Shown here piece by piece: positions 47,676 to 60,148 of a stretch of DNA of 64,000 nucleotides. How positions within the stretch are numbered: position 1 is the first letter of the stretch; each line of letters starts with the position of its first letter. The stretch is from Heterostelium album PN500. Taxonomy: Eukaryota; Evosea; Eumycetozoa; Acytosteliales; Acytosteliaceae. The stretch lies in NCBI RefSeq assembly GCF_000004825.1, contig NW_008805068.1, forward strand, positions 1,550,001 to 1,614,000, given 5' to 3'. Under the pieces are notes generated by a model. It had not been told where the DNA came from. It saw only the letters and a list, made by a program, of their open reading frames with translations, and did not search any database. The translations under genes and the position numbers were made by a program.

Positions 47676-48430
47676 TGTTAAATATGCGTTTATATAATTT
47701 TTTGTTGAGAGGTTTGTGACTTAAACACTATCTATCTATCGACAGACCACATACAACATAATATAGTTTAATACAACAAAACAAACAGCTGCCATTAATT
47801 TGTTTCAAATTAACAATTTCAAGGTGAGAGTGAGTGATTGAGTGGTGGGAGGGTATATTAAGTAGAAGATGCTTATAACAATGAATTAATTAATCTGTTT
47901 GTTTTGAATATTTAATTAAATTAATAAATCAATCAATCAATTGAGAAACAAAACAAAACAAAACTAAAAACATAATAGATTAGCAAAGCCCCATTAACCA
48001 AATAATATATCGTCTTTTATTTATTTATTTATTTATTTTTATCAATATCCAATCACCAATTATTTGCAACATCGCACTCCACTACCAATCCATCAATTCT
48101 CTATCAATTCAATATTATTATTACTATTATTTACTTGTAAAATTACAAATACTACTACTCTAACCTTACCCTTACAACAGTAATCATCAATAGCAGAGTA
48201 TAATTATCAATTATAATTATGTATGTATCTCTACTGCTTGGCTCTACTTTCTTTATTTCTTTCTTCTTTCTTTTACTTTAATATACATTTATTAAAACAT
48301 CAACAACGTCAACTACACAAAATGCAAATCAGATGATAACAGATCACAAAAGAGGTTTGACAAATCTAAACTTCAATTGAAGTGATGGGTGTGTGAATGC
48401 GCGGTCAATCTCACACCACACGCAAACAGG
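47676..48430. other. Intergenic spacer
   Basis: AT-rich, with ATTT repeats near 48017-48036. Probable 3' flank of the USP fragment at its right side, including AATAAA at about 48283-48290 on the minus strand. No gene seen. Confidence 0.55.
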
Positions 48431-49719
48431 TTAATTAGTGTAATTTCGTCTTCTCTGCATGACGTGTAGACGCGAGACATCGTCACCGGCAACAGGCAGT
48501 TCATAACCAATGATAACATCACGATCCCTAATGAACGAAAGATTCTTTTGGTCACTGAGGAATGTGTATATCCTATTTCTGAATATCTCTGCCAGTGCTA
48601 AACAAGGTGTTTCAATTCCACTAGCTTTGGATAGCTCTATACGTAGGGTCTGTACGAAATCCCTCTTGTTCAATCTCAAACAGTAGTGTATGGGTGCCAT
48701 TGAATTATTGAGACAATAGACACCAGTTGAATCAGGTCCAACAGGTCCAGTAGGTTTACAACGAAACAGCAGTATTTCAAACAGTCTCTCAGTTGGAACT
48801 GGAATGGGTAATGTAACAAACATAAATGGATCGAATGTTATACTAACCTTCGAACATTGATTACAAACTAATGTACTTTTATATTGACCTTGAAATAAAT
48901 TTACAACTACCGATTGATTTCTCTTACAATGATTCTCCCATTGTTCATTTGCAACTACTGAATCATCCCTTGTTTCCTTATCATCCTTTTCTTCTATATA
49001 TGGTTTCTTTATGACTCTACAATAATTATAAATCAATAATTAGTTTAGTTATCGTTGTTGTTGATGTTGTTATTAGTTACTTACTTATTTAAATCTTCAT
49101 GTAGACCATCTAAAAGGAATGATAATAAATCTTGTGAATCTTGTTGTGATATTCCACTGAATTGTGGAGCATATTTACCAATTGCCCATTTAAGATTCTT
49201 TGGTACAACATAAGATGCACCTGACCACATATCTCTCATTAGCTTTCCAAATATCTCTACAATCTGTCCCTTCATACCCAATGGATTAACTTTATTAATA
49301 TCCGATGTATATCTACCCGATAGAAAATATTCAACAAATGGTATTGTATGTGCTAAACACTAAAGATTGATTAATATTAAAATGAATAATATTAATATTT
49401 AGAACTGGAATGTGATAGATATATAAATGTTAAATTAATGACATACCTGAACAGATGAATTCATAAAACAAGTATTTCCAAGATTTGATAACCCACAAAC
49501 ACCTTTATGCATTACAATCTCTTTGCCATTTGAAGTTGTATTTGAATCATTATAGTCGGAATGATCTTGATTTTTATTATTTACACCATTGGTGATTGCC
49601 ATATTATTGTTACCATTTGAGTGATTATGTGATGCACCATTTGGAGCACTGTTATGATCATTTACAGATGATTTACCACTACCATTACCACCATTACTAG
49701 TACCCTTTTCCTTCTTCTT
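48431..49719 (-). pseudogene. Ubiquitin-specific protease fragment (USP4/USP15-like), truncated at both ends
   Basis: Exons 49719-49447, 49359-49085 and 49016-48431 join in phase (378 codons). After an Asn/Ser/Gly-rich lead comes the Cys box GVCGLSNLGNTCFMNSSVQ, then GISQQDSQDLLSFLLDGLHEDLN, KKPYIEEKD, ENHCKRNQS, the STLVCNQCSKVSITFDPF zinc-knuckle part and a short ubiquitin-like segment. A stop follows RRRNYTN, so the second zinc pair and the His box needed for catalysis are absent. There is no DUSP/Ubl N-terminus either: the profilin stop codon is only 84 bases upstream. The first usable Met is at about 49602. Reads as a displaced internal part of a larger deubiquitinase gene; it might still make a non-catalytic protein. 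Confidence 0.7.
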
Positions 49720-49803
49720 CTATAGGTGTTAAACTATCATCTATTCTAATAAATATGTTTTAATATGTAAATATGATTTAATACTGTCAAATTTATTTAA
49801 TCT

Positions 49804-50358
49804 TTATTTTGAAGAAGATGATGATGATTTAGATTGTTCTTCTTTTGGTTCAGTTTGTTTTTTAATTAAATCTCTAACAACTGTTTCAATGAGACGTGTT
49901 GCATTATCATATAGTTTGAAATCAATATAGATTGCGATGATTCCTATCTTCTCTGCTTTCACTAAACAACAACCACCGGTTTGGCATTGACCATATATCA
50001 AACCTTGTGCCGATTTAATAGGTGTATATTTACAACCGTCGATTACAATTCCATTAACCTTTGCCTTCCAGCTTGCACCTTTCAACATAGAAATCAACTC
50101 TGTCAACTCGCCTGGCGATTTATACTTAAAGTTCTCTGTACTAGCTTTAATCTTTGAATCATTTAAATCTATTACACAATAGCTTGTAAAATATCTACCA
50201 ACCGATAAATCTTTAATAATTTCCTATATATATATATATATAATATTACAATACAATTAAAATATAATTGATTATTACTTATTAATCAACAACATAGTTA
50301 AACAAATACAATTGCTAAATCTTATAATAAAACATACATCATAGTTTATTTCTTCCAT
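49804..50358 (-). CDS. Profilin-4-like protein
   Basis: Two exons, 50358-50338 (seven codons, MEEINYD) and 50223-49804; 146 residues. The profilin fold is suggested by the order of strands: YCVIDLNDSKIKAST, an ELTELISMLKG helix, GIVIDGCKYTPIKS, the GLIYGQCQTGGCCLVKAEK hairpin, a IIAIYID strand and a C-terminal amphipathic helix, NATRLIETVVRDLIKK. This is closest to the divergent profilin-4 type, which binds lipids and actin weakly or not at all. A Ser/Lys tail is added. The classical poly-proline-binding Trp of N- and C-terminal helices is not seen. Medium-sure assignment. Confidence 0.68.
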
Positions 50359-50425
50359 TTGCCTGTTTTTTTTTACAATTGTAATTTAAAAAATTTAAAA
50401 TTGGTTTTTCTTTTTTTTTTTTTTT

Positions 50426-53400
50426 TTATAATTGTATTCTAAATGATTTGAGTTGGAATGGTGTTAAACCAACTTTGGTGTTCAATTTAATTTGAGTGGT
50501 TGGTGTGATTGGTTCTTCGAGACCGTTGACCTCTTGAATGTTTTTGATGGACAAGTCCGATACGAAATGGAAGTTGGTATGACCACCGAACGACTCGTAG
50601 ACTCTGACGATGTATCCGTTGTTGTCTTCGGCGCGTTTGATTGTCTCCAACACTGCAGAGTTACTTCCGGCAACACTGATCAATGTCGGTAGGATCTGGT
50701 AGTCGGCATCGACCAACTGACTGTAGAGATTACAATTGACTTGATAACCCTGTGCAACGACGTCACCCTGTTGAAGATTACCCTTGTGTACATAGAGTGA
50801 ATAGGTAAATTGGTGGCTACCCATGTCGGCATCGGCATCCGGTGCTTTGGGTGCACGCAACAAACTGAGTTTCATTACGCCGGAATGCACGGAATATCCG
50901 TATTTACAGTCGTTGAGCAACGCCAATCCAAAGTCGTACTCTGAGAGATCCGCCCACTTGTGTCCGCACACCTCAAACTTGGCGACATCCCAAGAGGTAT
51001 TGAAATGAGTTGGACGTTGAACATGTCCGAATTGTATGTCGTAGGAAGCGGTGGTTGCGCGAAGAGTCGTTGGGAATTCGACTTTCAGCATCTTGTGAGC
51101 TTCGTGCCATTCGATGTTGGTTTCGAAATCGACGCGACTCGTGTTGGCGTACATGATAACACGTTGTTTCAAGGTGGATTGATGTGCGAAATTGGCGTGT
51201 TCAAACTCGACGATCACTCTGAGTGGTCCGCTCTCCAAGACACGGCTACTTGTGGCGGGACCAGCCAGTTTCGACTTTTCCTGTGAGTAGATTTCGACGT
51301 CCCAAGCGTCCCAGAACAATGGAATGTCGTCGTACAGCACAAATCTATTACCAAACTGACCGGGTACGATAACTTGACGGTTGAGAGCACGGTCGACCAG
51401 ACTGGAAATAGTTCCGTCTTTCTTGATGGAGAGCGAGATGAATGAGTTGGAGATCTGGTAGTGATCCGAGTTGGATTCGTCGATTTTCACTGTGAGTTGT
51501 ACGGTTGACAAAACAGCGGATGAACTGAGTGACGATGTCATTGCGGTTGCCGACATCTTGGTGAATCCATAGGCAGGCACCTTGATGAGAGCCAACGATT
51601 TACCGGATGACGAGATCTGTGGTGTTGGAATGGTGTTGATTGGCAACTCGATAACCTTTTCAACAGTGAAACCGGTTGGATTGAAAAAGAGGACATCCGT
51701 TCCAGTTGCACTGCCAAGCAAACCGAGTGAACCATTCAAATGCTGGATACAATCACTCTCGATCTTCTTGTGGTGTTCCGCAGCATCTTTGTAGACCAAT
51801 CCAATCGATGATCCCGGAAGAACATCGTGGAACTGATTCAACAAAAGCAACTCCCATTGTTCATTCAAGTTTGGATACTTGAAGGATTCAACGCGATTGG
51901 CATCGAGAATCGTAGACACTGCTTCGACGTCGTGCAACAAGAATTCACACTTTCTGTTTCCACGCTTACAATTGGCTTGCGAGGTGTATGTTCCACGATG
52001 AAGCTCAAAGTAGAGCTCACCAACCCATGCATTCAGCTTATGAGCATCGACTTGGAGACGCTCGAAAAAGTCGCGTGGCGATCCGAGTGTCACCTTTGGA
52101 ATTCCATCGGTATTGGGCATCTTTGTCAAACGCTCCAACATCTCAATGGTTGGACCACCACCGCCATCACCATGTCCGTAGACAAGCAAAGAGTTGTTGG
52201 CACGCTGAGCATCCTTGTTGTTGGTCATCGAGAGCACGACCTCCTTGACATCGGCAGCGGAATTGTAGGTGTTGGCAGGTGGGAAGTGACAGAGAACTCT
52301 GCTGCCATCGATACCCTCCCAGTGGAAAGAGGAATGAGGGAACTTGTTGATATTATTCCAACTTAGTTTCTGTGTAATAAAGTTGGCGATTCCCATGTGA
52401 CGAATCACCTGTGGCAGTTGACCACTATATCCAAAGGTGTCTGGCAACCAAAACTCTGTGCAATAGGCACCGAATTCCTGCTTGAAAAATCGCTGACCAA
52501 AGAGGAACTGACGAATAAAACTCTCACCACTCGGTAGATTACCGTCCATCTCCACCCAGGTTCCACCGGTGGTGACAAACTGTCCGCTCTTTACCTTTTG
52601 TTTGATCTTATCGTACAGCTCTGGATAGAGTTGTTTTGTCCATGAATAAAGCTGAGCTTGTGACTGGACGAATTGGTAGTCTGGATAGTAGTCCATATAG
52701 AGAATCTGAGTGGCAAACGAACGGGCTGCTTTACGCTTGGTCTCTGCGTATGGCCAGAGCCAGGCGACATCGATATGACAATGTCCGGTGGCGAGCACCG
52801 AGTGTTGGCTATCTCCATTTTTCTGACTGAAAAACTCTTTGGCCATCTTTATGCATGGTGCCCAAGTTTCACGAGCATTGATATCGCAGTAGTTAATCAT
52901 ATTATTCGCCACGTACAGTGCTTGATTGCTACGAAGCGATCCCTCTGGAAAATTCTTGGCAATGTCGTAGAGCATCGTAAAGTAGGTATACAACTGATAG
53001 CACTCGTTATCAAACACTGCCAACTCACATTTACTCAAAGCAAATGTTTTATCGGGATCGCAAGGATTGATAAGGCCATCCTTTCCAACACCAAACATAC
53101 CATTACATGCCATTTCAACCTATTAAAATAATTAATATATATGAAATAAGAAAGAAGAGCAACAAAAGAGATAAAATGTGTTACATACCATTAAGTGATA
53201 TTTCTCATTACCAGATGAATTATTGGTTAATTTAAATTCTATTCTCTTGTCTACCCATGTTCCACCGGTCAAACCTTGAATTGGAACACCATCTCTCCAA
53301 ATCAATGCTTCGGAATTACTGTTCCAAAGTAAATGTACTTCTTTACCTTTCATTGTTGATGGAACTTCAATGTCCAACTTGAACCAATAAGTTGCCCAAC

Positions 53401-53718
53401 TAGGTCCAAACGATCTACCAACAGTGCATGCTTCATACTTTAGATTCAATGCATCTAAATTTGATAATAAATTAAATAATCAACAAGAGTTTATTAACTA
53501 ACCAAACAATATATATTGTTTTTAAATTAAAGTAGTAGTATTTTACCTCTATATGGAATACGATCACAACGCTCTGATACCTGTAATTGTACAGCTGATG
53601 GTTCAAAATGAGTATAGATACGACCTTTGATGTTTACATCAGTGAAATAGGTATCACTGATAAACTTTTCCACTCTCTCTACAACGATATTTCTTGTTGG
53701 AGGTACTGCTGTAGTCAT
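50426..53718 (-). CDS. Alpha-mannosidase, cytosolic/vacuolar type (MAN2C1/AMS1-like, GH38)
   Basis: Three exons, 53718-53547, 53454-53189 and 53119-50426; 1043 residues, like human MAN2C1 (1040). No signal peptide or membrane anchor, so cytosolic. N-terminal beta domain with GPSWATYWFKLDIEVP and SNSEALIWRDG; the GH38 core opens ATGHCHIDVAWLWPYAET (zinc ligands His about 259 and Asp about 263), has GGTWVEMDGNLPSGES and the nucleophile FWLPDTFGYS (Asp about 373), and GELYFELHRGTYT and QFHDVLPGSSI further on. The enzyme degrades free oligomannosides released from glycoproteins. Codon use is strongly biased to C-ending codons, suggesting high expression. The other GH38 gene in this window is of the Golgi type, so this is not a tandem duplicate. 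Confidence 0.95.
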
Positions 53719-53927
53719 AATAAATATTATATTAAATCAATGAATATTTATTTTTGTACAATCAATTTAATATTGGTGAATGAAAGTTCACACTCACCCC
53801 CAAAAACAATTAATAAAATTGATTTTATTTAATTTTATTTTTTATTTTATTAAAATGCATAACCAGATTAGTGATAAATAAAAACACAGAGGATTTTTAA
53901 ATAGCTTTTTAAAATTGTTTTTTTTAT

Positions 53928-54711
53928 TTAAAATAAATAATTGATGATTGCAGCAAAAACGACAAAGAAAACAGAGAAGCTGAGACTAGCTGAAATCTTA
54001 ATACCACTGCTTCCGACAGAATTGCATGGAGTTACTTGTGGAGTGTTATCGCAATAACCTGCGGAACATTGCAATGGAATTGGGTTCATTGATACAATTG
54101 AACCGAGTTGTGTGTTGAAGAATTTACAGGAGCCACTGTCGGTACATTGAATCGAAGAGGCACCAGTGACACCCACAGCTAAGGCATTTGTCTGCATTGG
54201 ACAGTTACGGCAACCACATGATACTGATGCGCATTGTGCTGACAATCCATTCAATACACACTGGGAGAATTTACAATTAATATTTGGGGCGTAACGTCCT
54301 GGATTGTAGTTCTGTGCGAAAACATTCAATGCGCATTCACTACCTTGACAATTAAAGGAAACACTTGGATACTCACTAAATAGTTGAACTAAAAAATTTA
54401 ATATTAGATATTGCATAAAATATGTGTTTATCTATTTGTATTTTTTTTTGTTTCGTACCTTGTGAATCGCAAGAATAATATTTTCCTGATCTGAATTGCA
54501 TAGAGTTTTCACAACCACATGTATTATTTTGAGTACAAACTAATTATAATTATAAATTGAAATTAGAAAAACAGAATTTATAAATTTATATAAAATATCT
54601 TTACTTACCGCTACAGTCGATACCAGTCCATGATGGAAGACAATAAGCTTGCACTGAGAAAATATAAATAGATTGTAATAATAAAATTGAAAAAATAATA
54701 TTCTTGACCAT
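53928..54711 (-). CDS. Cysteine-rich surface protein, probably GPI-anchored
   Basis: Three exons, 54711-54609, 54539-54459 and 54388-53928; 214 residues. Signal peptide about 1-22 (ends SVQA), a short EGF-like start (CLPSWTGIDCS, CTQNNTCGCEN), then a domain with many Cys (SFNCQGSECALNVF, NCKFSQCVLNG, SVSCGCRNCPM, CTDSGSCKFF, CSAGYC) and a C-terminal Ser/Gly stretch followed by a hydrophobic tail that ends the protein, the usual GPI signal. Dictyostelids display many such proteins in adhesion and surface coats. The exact family is not recognised. The GPI route fits the PIG-C gene in this window only in a general way. Confidence 0.8.
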
Positions 54712-55302
54712 TGTTTTTATTTGTTTGTTTTTTATATATTTGTTACAGCTAGAAAAAATTTATAACTATACTTTTAGATTTTTAAATTTGATTCTATTTC
54801 TCTATTTAAAACGTTTTTTAAGTCTTCTCTTTTGTAATGAGGGATTTGTAATGAGGGATTTGTCTTTTTTTGGCAAAACCCAAAAAGCAACTGGTCGTGG
54901 TGAGGGAATAAAAAAACTTGTTTTTATTTCTTGACCAGAAGGTAATGAATATCACACAAAACTTTATTATTAGAGAATGTTTTAAATTAAACTATCTAAT
55001 TGCTTTTAGATCTAATTTTACAAACAATTGAGATTTGATGATTTGATGATTGTTAGAAAAGGTTGAGAATAGAATACAAAAAAAAAAAAAAAACAAACAT
55101 TAAATAGTTATAATTTATCATTCGAGTGGTCCAACAGACCAAAGTTTGTTTATTATATAAATACATACATAAATAATAGATCATATACTACTTTTTTTTT
55201 TTTTTCTCTATTTTTTTTTTTTCCTTTTCTTTTTCGAAGTCGAAAGTTATAAATGAATATCTAATGAGTGAAGACTAACTATCACAACTTGTTTTCTTTT
55301 TT
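54712..55302. other. Intergenic spacer
   Basis: AT-rich. A 14-bp unit TTTGTAATGAGGGA occurs twice in tandem at about 54831-54858. Poly(A) at 55078-55094 and poly(T) tracts near 55193-55220. No gene seen. Confidence 0.55.
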
Positions 55303-56188
55303 TCAACTCCAATCTTGATCATCATCGTCATCCTTTTTCTTTGGTTCATCATCATCCATATCACCTCTTCTTGTAAGATTGTTTGACCAAGCATTGAGTA
55401 ACTGAGTATCTCCGGAAAAGTTGGAAATTTGGAATGTATCCATCTTGATTATACTCTCTGCAATAACAGAATTTCCTATTGTTTTAATTCTGACCTCTTT
55501 AAATTTCATTAGTTGATTAATATTAATAAGTAAGTAAGTAAGTGGAATACGAAATCAACAACATGTGATTGTTCAATGATCATCATTACTACTGATACAA
55601 TACCATCACCGACTTTAATATCCTTATGAGCATTCTTCTCAGCATCCAACCAGAATTCAAAGTGTCCCTTGACAGCGGGATGTAACGATGGCAGAGAATC
55701 ATCGTGGAATCCAATTGGCAATGCCTTGCCAGTGGGTGAACCAATTGCCGCGGCCAGCGCACCGTGCTCTACTTTTTCAACTAACTTTGCTTCGACTCTA
55801 TCTGCAGTGTGTAACACGATTCGAAATAAAAAGTAAATTAGAATCGATATCAATACCTACCAATCTACGAATATGAATAATATACCAAGTTATTTATAAA
55901 TAACTTACCAAATTTATTTAGGTAACCTTTTGAGATTGCGGTGGCACGTGTCATCTTGGGTGGCACTTCATAACCGTCTGCATTGAAGTTTCTTTTGATA
56001 GTGGTATCTACATCGACAACTACAGTAAAGAATCGAGTGGGCAATTGATTATCATGAATCGATGGTTTCGTATTGATAAACATTGAATGCATCTTTATCT
56101 TTTTAACGACACCTTCAACAATGAAACCATTTCCTTTACAAATAGCTTCCTTTGTCCAAACTCCACTGTAATTGCTTGATGTTGACAT
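55303..56188 (-). CDS. Conserved-looking protein of unknown function
   Basis: Three exons, 56188-55909, 55801-55604 and 55496-55303, joined in phase at KF-D and VGD-EV; 223 residues. No signal peptide or membrane segment. Strand-rich sequence (GFIVEGVVKKIKMHSMFI, RFFTVVVDVDTTIKRN, GHFEFWLDAEKN, VGDEVRIKTIGNSVIAESI) would fit an OB-like or other beta-barrel fold, and the end is an Asp/Lys-rich acidic tail. Neither a catalytic motif nor a family was recognised. The three-exon structure with clean phases argues that it is a real gene. Confidence 0.72.
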
Positions 56189-56556
56189 CTTATTTGATTA
56201 ATTCAACAACTAATATATATATATATATATATTAACACACACACAAATTTAAATTAACTTTTTTGTATTATTTGTAATATCACTTGTGTTTTTTTAATCA
56301 ACAGATATTTTTTATTGTCATACCAACCCACCACCACCCCACTTGGTAAAAAATAATTTTTAATTAATTTAATTGTTTAATGAATTAAATTTGATCTTCA
56401 CATTAAAACCAATATTAAATTTATTTACCACTATGGTTTCCTTTTTAGAGTATTTCATTGATTCTCCAACTTAAATTATCTATACAAGATATATCTATTC
56501 TATTTTTTAATTTGTAAATATTGATAACTTAAAGAATAATAGTCAGTCAGTTAGTT
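56189..56556. other. Divergent promoter region
   Basis: 368 AT-rich bases between the unknown gene and the TPR gene; (AT)n run at 56213-56231 and a CCACCACCCCAC stretch near 56329-56341. No gene seen. Confidence 0.55.
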
Positions 56557-59436
56557 ATGGAAGAAATATCATCGTCCACCTCATCTGCTGAAGATTTGAA
56601 ACTATTGGGTAATAAATGGTTTGCAGAGAGAAAGTATGAAGATGCTATTCGAGCCTACTCCGAGGGTAGTCTAAAGGATGCGAATGAACCTGCATTCCCT
56701 TCGAACACAGCGGCGTGCTACTTTGAACTTGGACAATATGAAAAGTGTATAGAGCAATCAAAGCGTGCAATCGACATCATCGATAGGATAGCATCGAGCG
56801 ATCCCAAACAGATTAGAAAGAAGAATGTCATTAGAATTGCAAGATCACTCTATCTATGTGCTGTCGTTGGCAACAAGTCGAGATTAACAGAGTATCTGTC
56901 GGCGTTACCATCGCTCTATGATGACGATAACGATATCAATGCCATTAGAAAACGATTAGTATCGATTGAAGAACCAACGGCGGAAACAGATCGGTTCCTC
57001 ACTCATGAGCTTCCACGTATTTCGCCGGCAAGAGAGAACAATGCGATCGAGTACTTTGCAGTGGGACACGATACTGCTACCAGTGCATTGAAAGGCTACT
57101 GGGATGAATCAAAGCCTGTTGAACCTACGGAAAAGGATGGTCCATTACCGAGATTGGGTGAGGACCAGAGTGCAAGGCTACTATTTAAACAGCATCCAAA
57201 GCTGTCGTTCTTTTTCGGTGGTGTGAGTGACGGTCGTCATGTAATCTATACGTTGGCAGATGCTAGGCGTCAACTCGACGATATCAAAGGTCGTGACGAT
57301 GTGAAGCTACACATTGTAATGAATGATCTATTACCCACGTGTTTGGCAAGAGATATACTGGTACTTTCAATACTTGCAGATCTTGGCGAAGCGGAATCAC
57401 TGGAGTCAATCTACACTACCGATAATAAAGATAGATATGGTAAACTGGCAGTATTACTGTACTATATCTATTGTGGTGTCGTCATGCCATCGGATTCATT
57501 CGATCTATTGATGACTAGAATCGAGCGACTCATCGAACAAGGCAATACAAAAACATTGCCAGCATGGTTGGCTGTCGTCGACGATCAACAATGGAGTGCA
57601 TTGGCAAAGGTATTTAGATATTGGCGTAAAGGCAACTCTTGGATCTCACCAAAGGAAATCTTAGAGGCTCACAAGCTGTCAACGTCGATGGATGTCCTCG
57701 ACGCAGATACGCCGGAAGGAGTAACAAATCCGATAACTGCAATGAAGGATGAAAAGAGCAGGTTGATGAGTCAGCTCTGTGATCCTGCATTCCTTGCGCA
57801 AATGGGTCTACCAGAGGATAAGAAAGCAGATTTTATGAAAATGGTCAATAGCGGTGCATTGGATGATATGATGATGGGTGGAACTGCAACTACATTGCCA
57901 CTAGCAGAGGAAACCGGTTTGCTATACGCTTCGAAAGTACTGCTACCTCCTGTGATCGTCGATAGCGATCAATATCAACAACAACTCGAAAGAATCTATC
58001 ATACTGCTTGTCAAAAGAAATACGATTACAAAGATTCAATACAATCGGTGACCGAAGGCGTTGCCAATACATGGAAAACAAACATTACGATTACCGACGA
58101 GTTTTGGCGTGGTATTGGATGTTATACCTTTGATCCTATATCAGCTGTTTCAAACTTCTACGAAATGAAATGGGTTGGTGAACCATCACAAGACAAACCA
58201 CGTCTATTTGATTACTTTATCAATGTATTCTATCAAGCTGCTCAAGGTTTGGTTGGATTGTCCAAGCAGAATGCATTGCTAATCGAACCGATTTCTGGAG
58301 ATCTACATTTGGTGTTGGATGATATAGTAATCAATAAGAATCAACGTATCGCTAAGGGATATGCAAGTGAATTCGATACTATCTACTTGAGTAATGTACC
58401 GGATTACACTGGTTACATATCAATCTTTAGCAATATAGTGCTGTCACTCAAACGTGAACAACATTGTTCTGTTGCCTTCAATAGTCTACTTAATCCCGGA
58501 CTATTTAGAAGTCTGGATGAAGTACTCAACACCTATCTTTTGATACCTTCAAAAGAGTTGCTTGCCAAACATATCGGTGTTGAGCATCGCTTTGGTGATC
58601 AGTGGTCAACCTACCAACACTATGGCTATAGTCAAGCTGCCACCTCGCTCGACAACCTCTTGAGTCGTGACGAACTAACGGCATGGCTCACCAAATTGTT
58701 TATCTCCATTGCCTTGCCAGCTCCAAATCCACCAATGCAAGCATGTATGGTGAACGCACCCAACAACATTTCGGTATTCTTTTGTCTCGTTAAGCGATTA
58801 GTTGATATTGGTTATCCACGTCATTGGCTACAAAGTATCATTGAACAAATAGCCAGTGGTTTCGTCAATTCCTCATCGACTTCAATTCATCCCAAACGTG
58901 TAATAGCTGTAACCAATACAACGGAAACAGCTAGACGATTCTCGTTGTGTGCTCTACAGTTAGAGTTTACCAATCAGGCAGCACTCTGGTTAGAGCATTG
59001 TGGTTTTCGTATCAGCTCACCGGTGCTACCATTGGCATCATCAATTCAACGTTGGACACTACCACTGACATTTACAGACCATGGTAGAGGCAACAATGAA
59101 TCTCCTTCATTGATGGTTGTCATTGAGTATCCATCGATTTCCGAAAGTCAACGAATGAAGAAACACAACCCATTCAAACCTGAAATGGATGAAAAGTATC
59201 GTTATCAAATCGCTCTTTTACCGACCAAGGAAATAGCACAAATCCTATCGGTCATCGAATTCAGTCAAGAGAAAAGTACAGTTTCGTTCTGGTTGAGTCT
59301 TAAGGATATGGATCATCTTATTAATAAGAATTGCGTACTCTCTGTATTCCGTAAAGATCATTGGAAAGCAATATCCGCTCCAATTGTTTTATCATATTCT
59401 AAATTTTTACAAATCGTAATCAGACCAAAAAAATAA
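56557..59436 (+). CDS. TPR protein with DUF4470-like domain
   Basis: Single exon, 959 residues. The N-terminal ~110 residues contain TPR-like helices (LGNKWFAERKYEDAIRAYSEG, then FPSNTAACYFELGQYEKCIEQSK). From about residue 215 a domain with FFFGGVSDGRHVIYTLAD and KLHIVMNDLLPTCLARDILVLSIL follows the DUF4470 pattern seen in fungal MYND proteins and in the dynein-assembly factor DNAAF3. The rest is a long helical and strand mixture of no known family. MYND zinc ligands were not found. A co-chaperone or assembly role is possible by analogy only, and dictyostelids lack axonemes. Confidence 0.75.
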   Translation: MEEISSSTSSAEDLKLLGNKWFAERKYEDAIRAYSEGSLKDANEPAFPSNTAACYFELGQYEKCIEQSKRAIDIIDRIASSDPKQIRKKNVIRIARSLYLCAVVGNKSRLTEYLSALPSLYDDDNDINAIRKRLVSIEEPTAETDRFLTHELPRISPARENNAIEYFAVGHDTATSALKGYWDESKPVEPTEKDGPLPRLGEDQSARLLFKQHPKLSFFFGGVSDGRHVIYTLADARRQLDDIKGRDDVKLHIVMNDLLPTCLARDILVLSILADLGEAESLESIYTTDNKDRYGKLAVLLYYIYCGVVMPSDSFDLLMTRIERLIEQGNTKTLPAWLAVVDDQQWSALAKVFRYWRKGNSWISPKEILEAHKLSTSMDVLDADTPEGVTNPITAMKDEKSRLMSQLCDPAFLAQMGLPEDKKADFMKMVNSGALDDMMMGGTATTLPLAEETGLLYASKVLLPPVIVDSDQYQQQLERIYHTACQKKYDYKDSIQSVTEGVANTWKTNITITDEFWRGIGCYTFDPISAVSNFYEMKWVGEPSQDKPRLFDYFINVFYQAAQGLVGLSKQNALLIEPISGDLHLVLDDIVINKNQRIAKGYASEFDTIYLSNVPDYTGYISIFSNIVLSLKREQHCSVAFNSLLNPGLFRSLDEVLNTYLLIPSKELLAKHIGVEHRFGDQWSTYQHYGYSQAATSLDNLLSRDELTAWLTKLFISIALPAPNPPMQACMVNAPNNISVFFCLVKRLVDIGYPRHWLQSIIEQIASGFVNSSSTSIHPKRVIAVTNTTETARRFSLCALQLEFTNQAALWLEHCGFRISSPVLPLASSIQRWTLPLTFTDHGRGNNESPSLMVVIEYPSISESQRMKKHNPFKPEMDEKYRYQIALLPTKEIAQILSVIEFSQEKSTVSFWLSLKDMDHLINKNCVLSVFRKDHWKAISAPIVLSYSKFLQIVIRPKK

Positions 59437-60148
59437 AAGACAATAACCATTTTATATATAAGAATAAGTGTTAAAGTTAAAACAAAATTTAAAACAGATC
59501 ACATTTTAATCATTATATATATATATATTGTTTTTTTTGTTTTTTTTTCAACATAACTCTTTTGAATTCACAATCCCACACTCTCTCCGACCAAATCTTA
59601 TAAATCTTTCAATTTTAAATAAGATAAAAATATTTCTTTTTGATTAATGATCCGAAAAAATGAAAATATTGTTTTAAAGAAAAAGTTTTGTTCTGGTGTC
59701 TACCAGATTATATTTTTTAATATTTTAAGTAATTTTTTTGAGATTAATGACTTTAACATTTTTCTAAATATCTTTCAAATTATGGTGCAATTGTGTGGTT
59801 TTTTTTATTTTTTATTTTGAATTTTTTTAATTATCTCCAATTTTTTTTAATCCCCGCTGACTTTCAAACAATTAAACACTCAACAATACCAACACATATT
59901 GTTTTGTATTATCAATTATTATTGTAATTAATAGAATCGACCGACTTGTTCTATAATTGTTTATTAATTATCTATTGTTTTAATTTTATTTATTTCTCTA
60001 TAGATAAAATAAAATATATATATATATATTTCTCTATATTTTTTATTTTATTTTTTTGTTAACAAAAAAAACAAAAACAACAAAACAAAGTAATGTTATA
60101 GATGTAAAATACATTTTCATATTATTATCAAGATATCCATTAGATTAA
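59437..60148. other. Intergenic spacer
   Basis: AT-rich, with TATATA runs at 59514-59528 and 60015-60029. Promoter of the first seven-helix gene. No gene seen. Confidence 0.55.
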
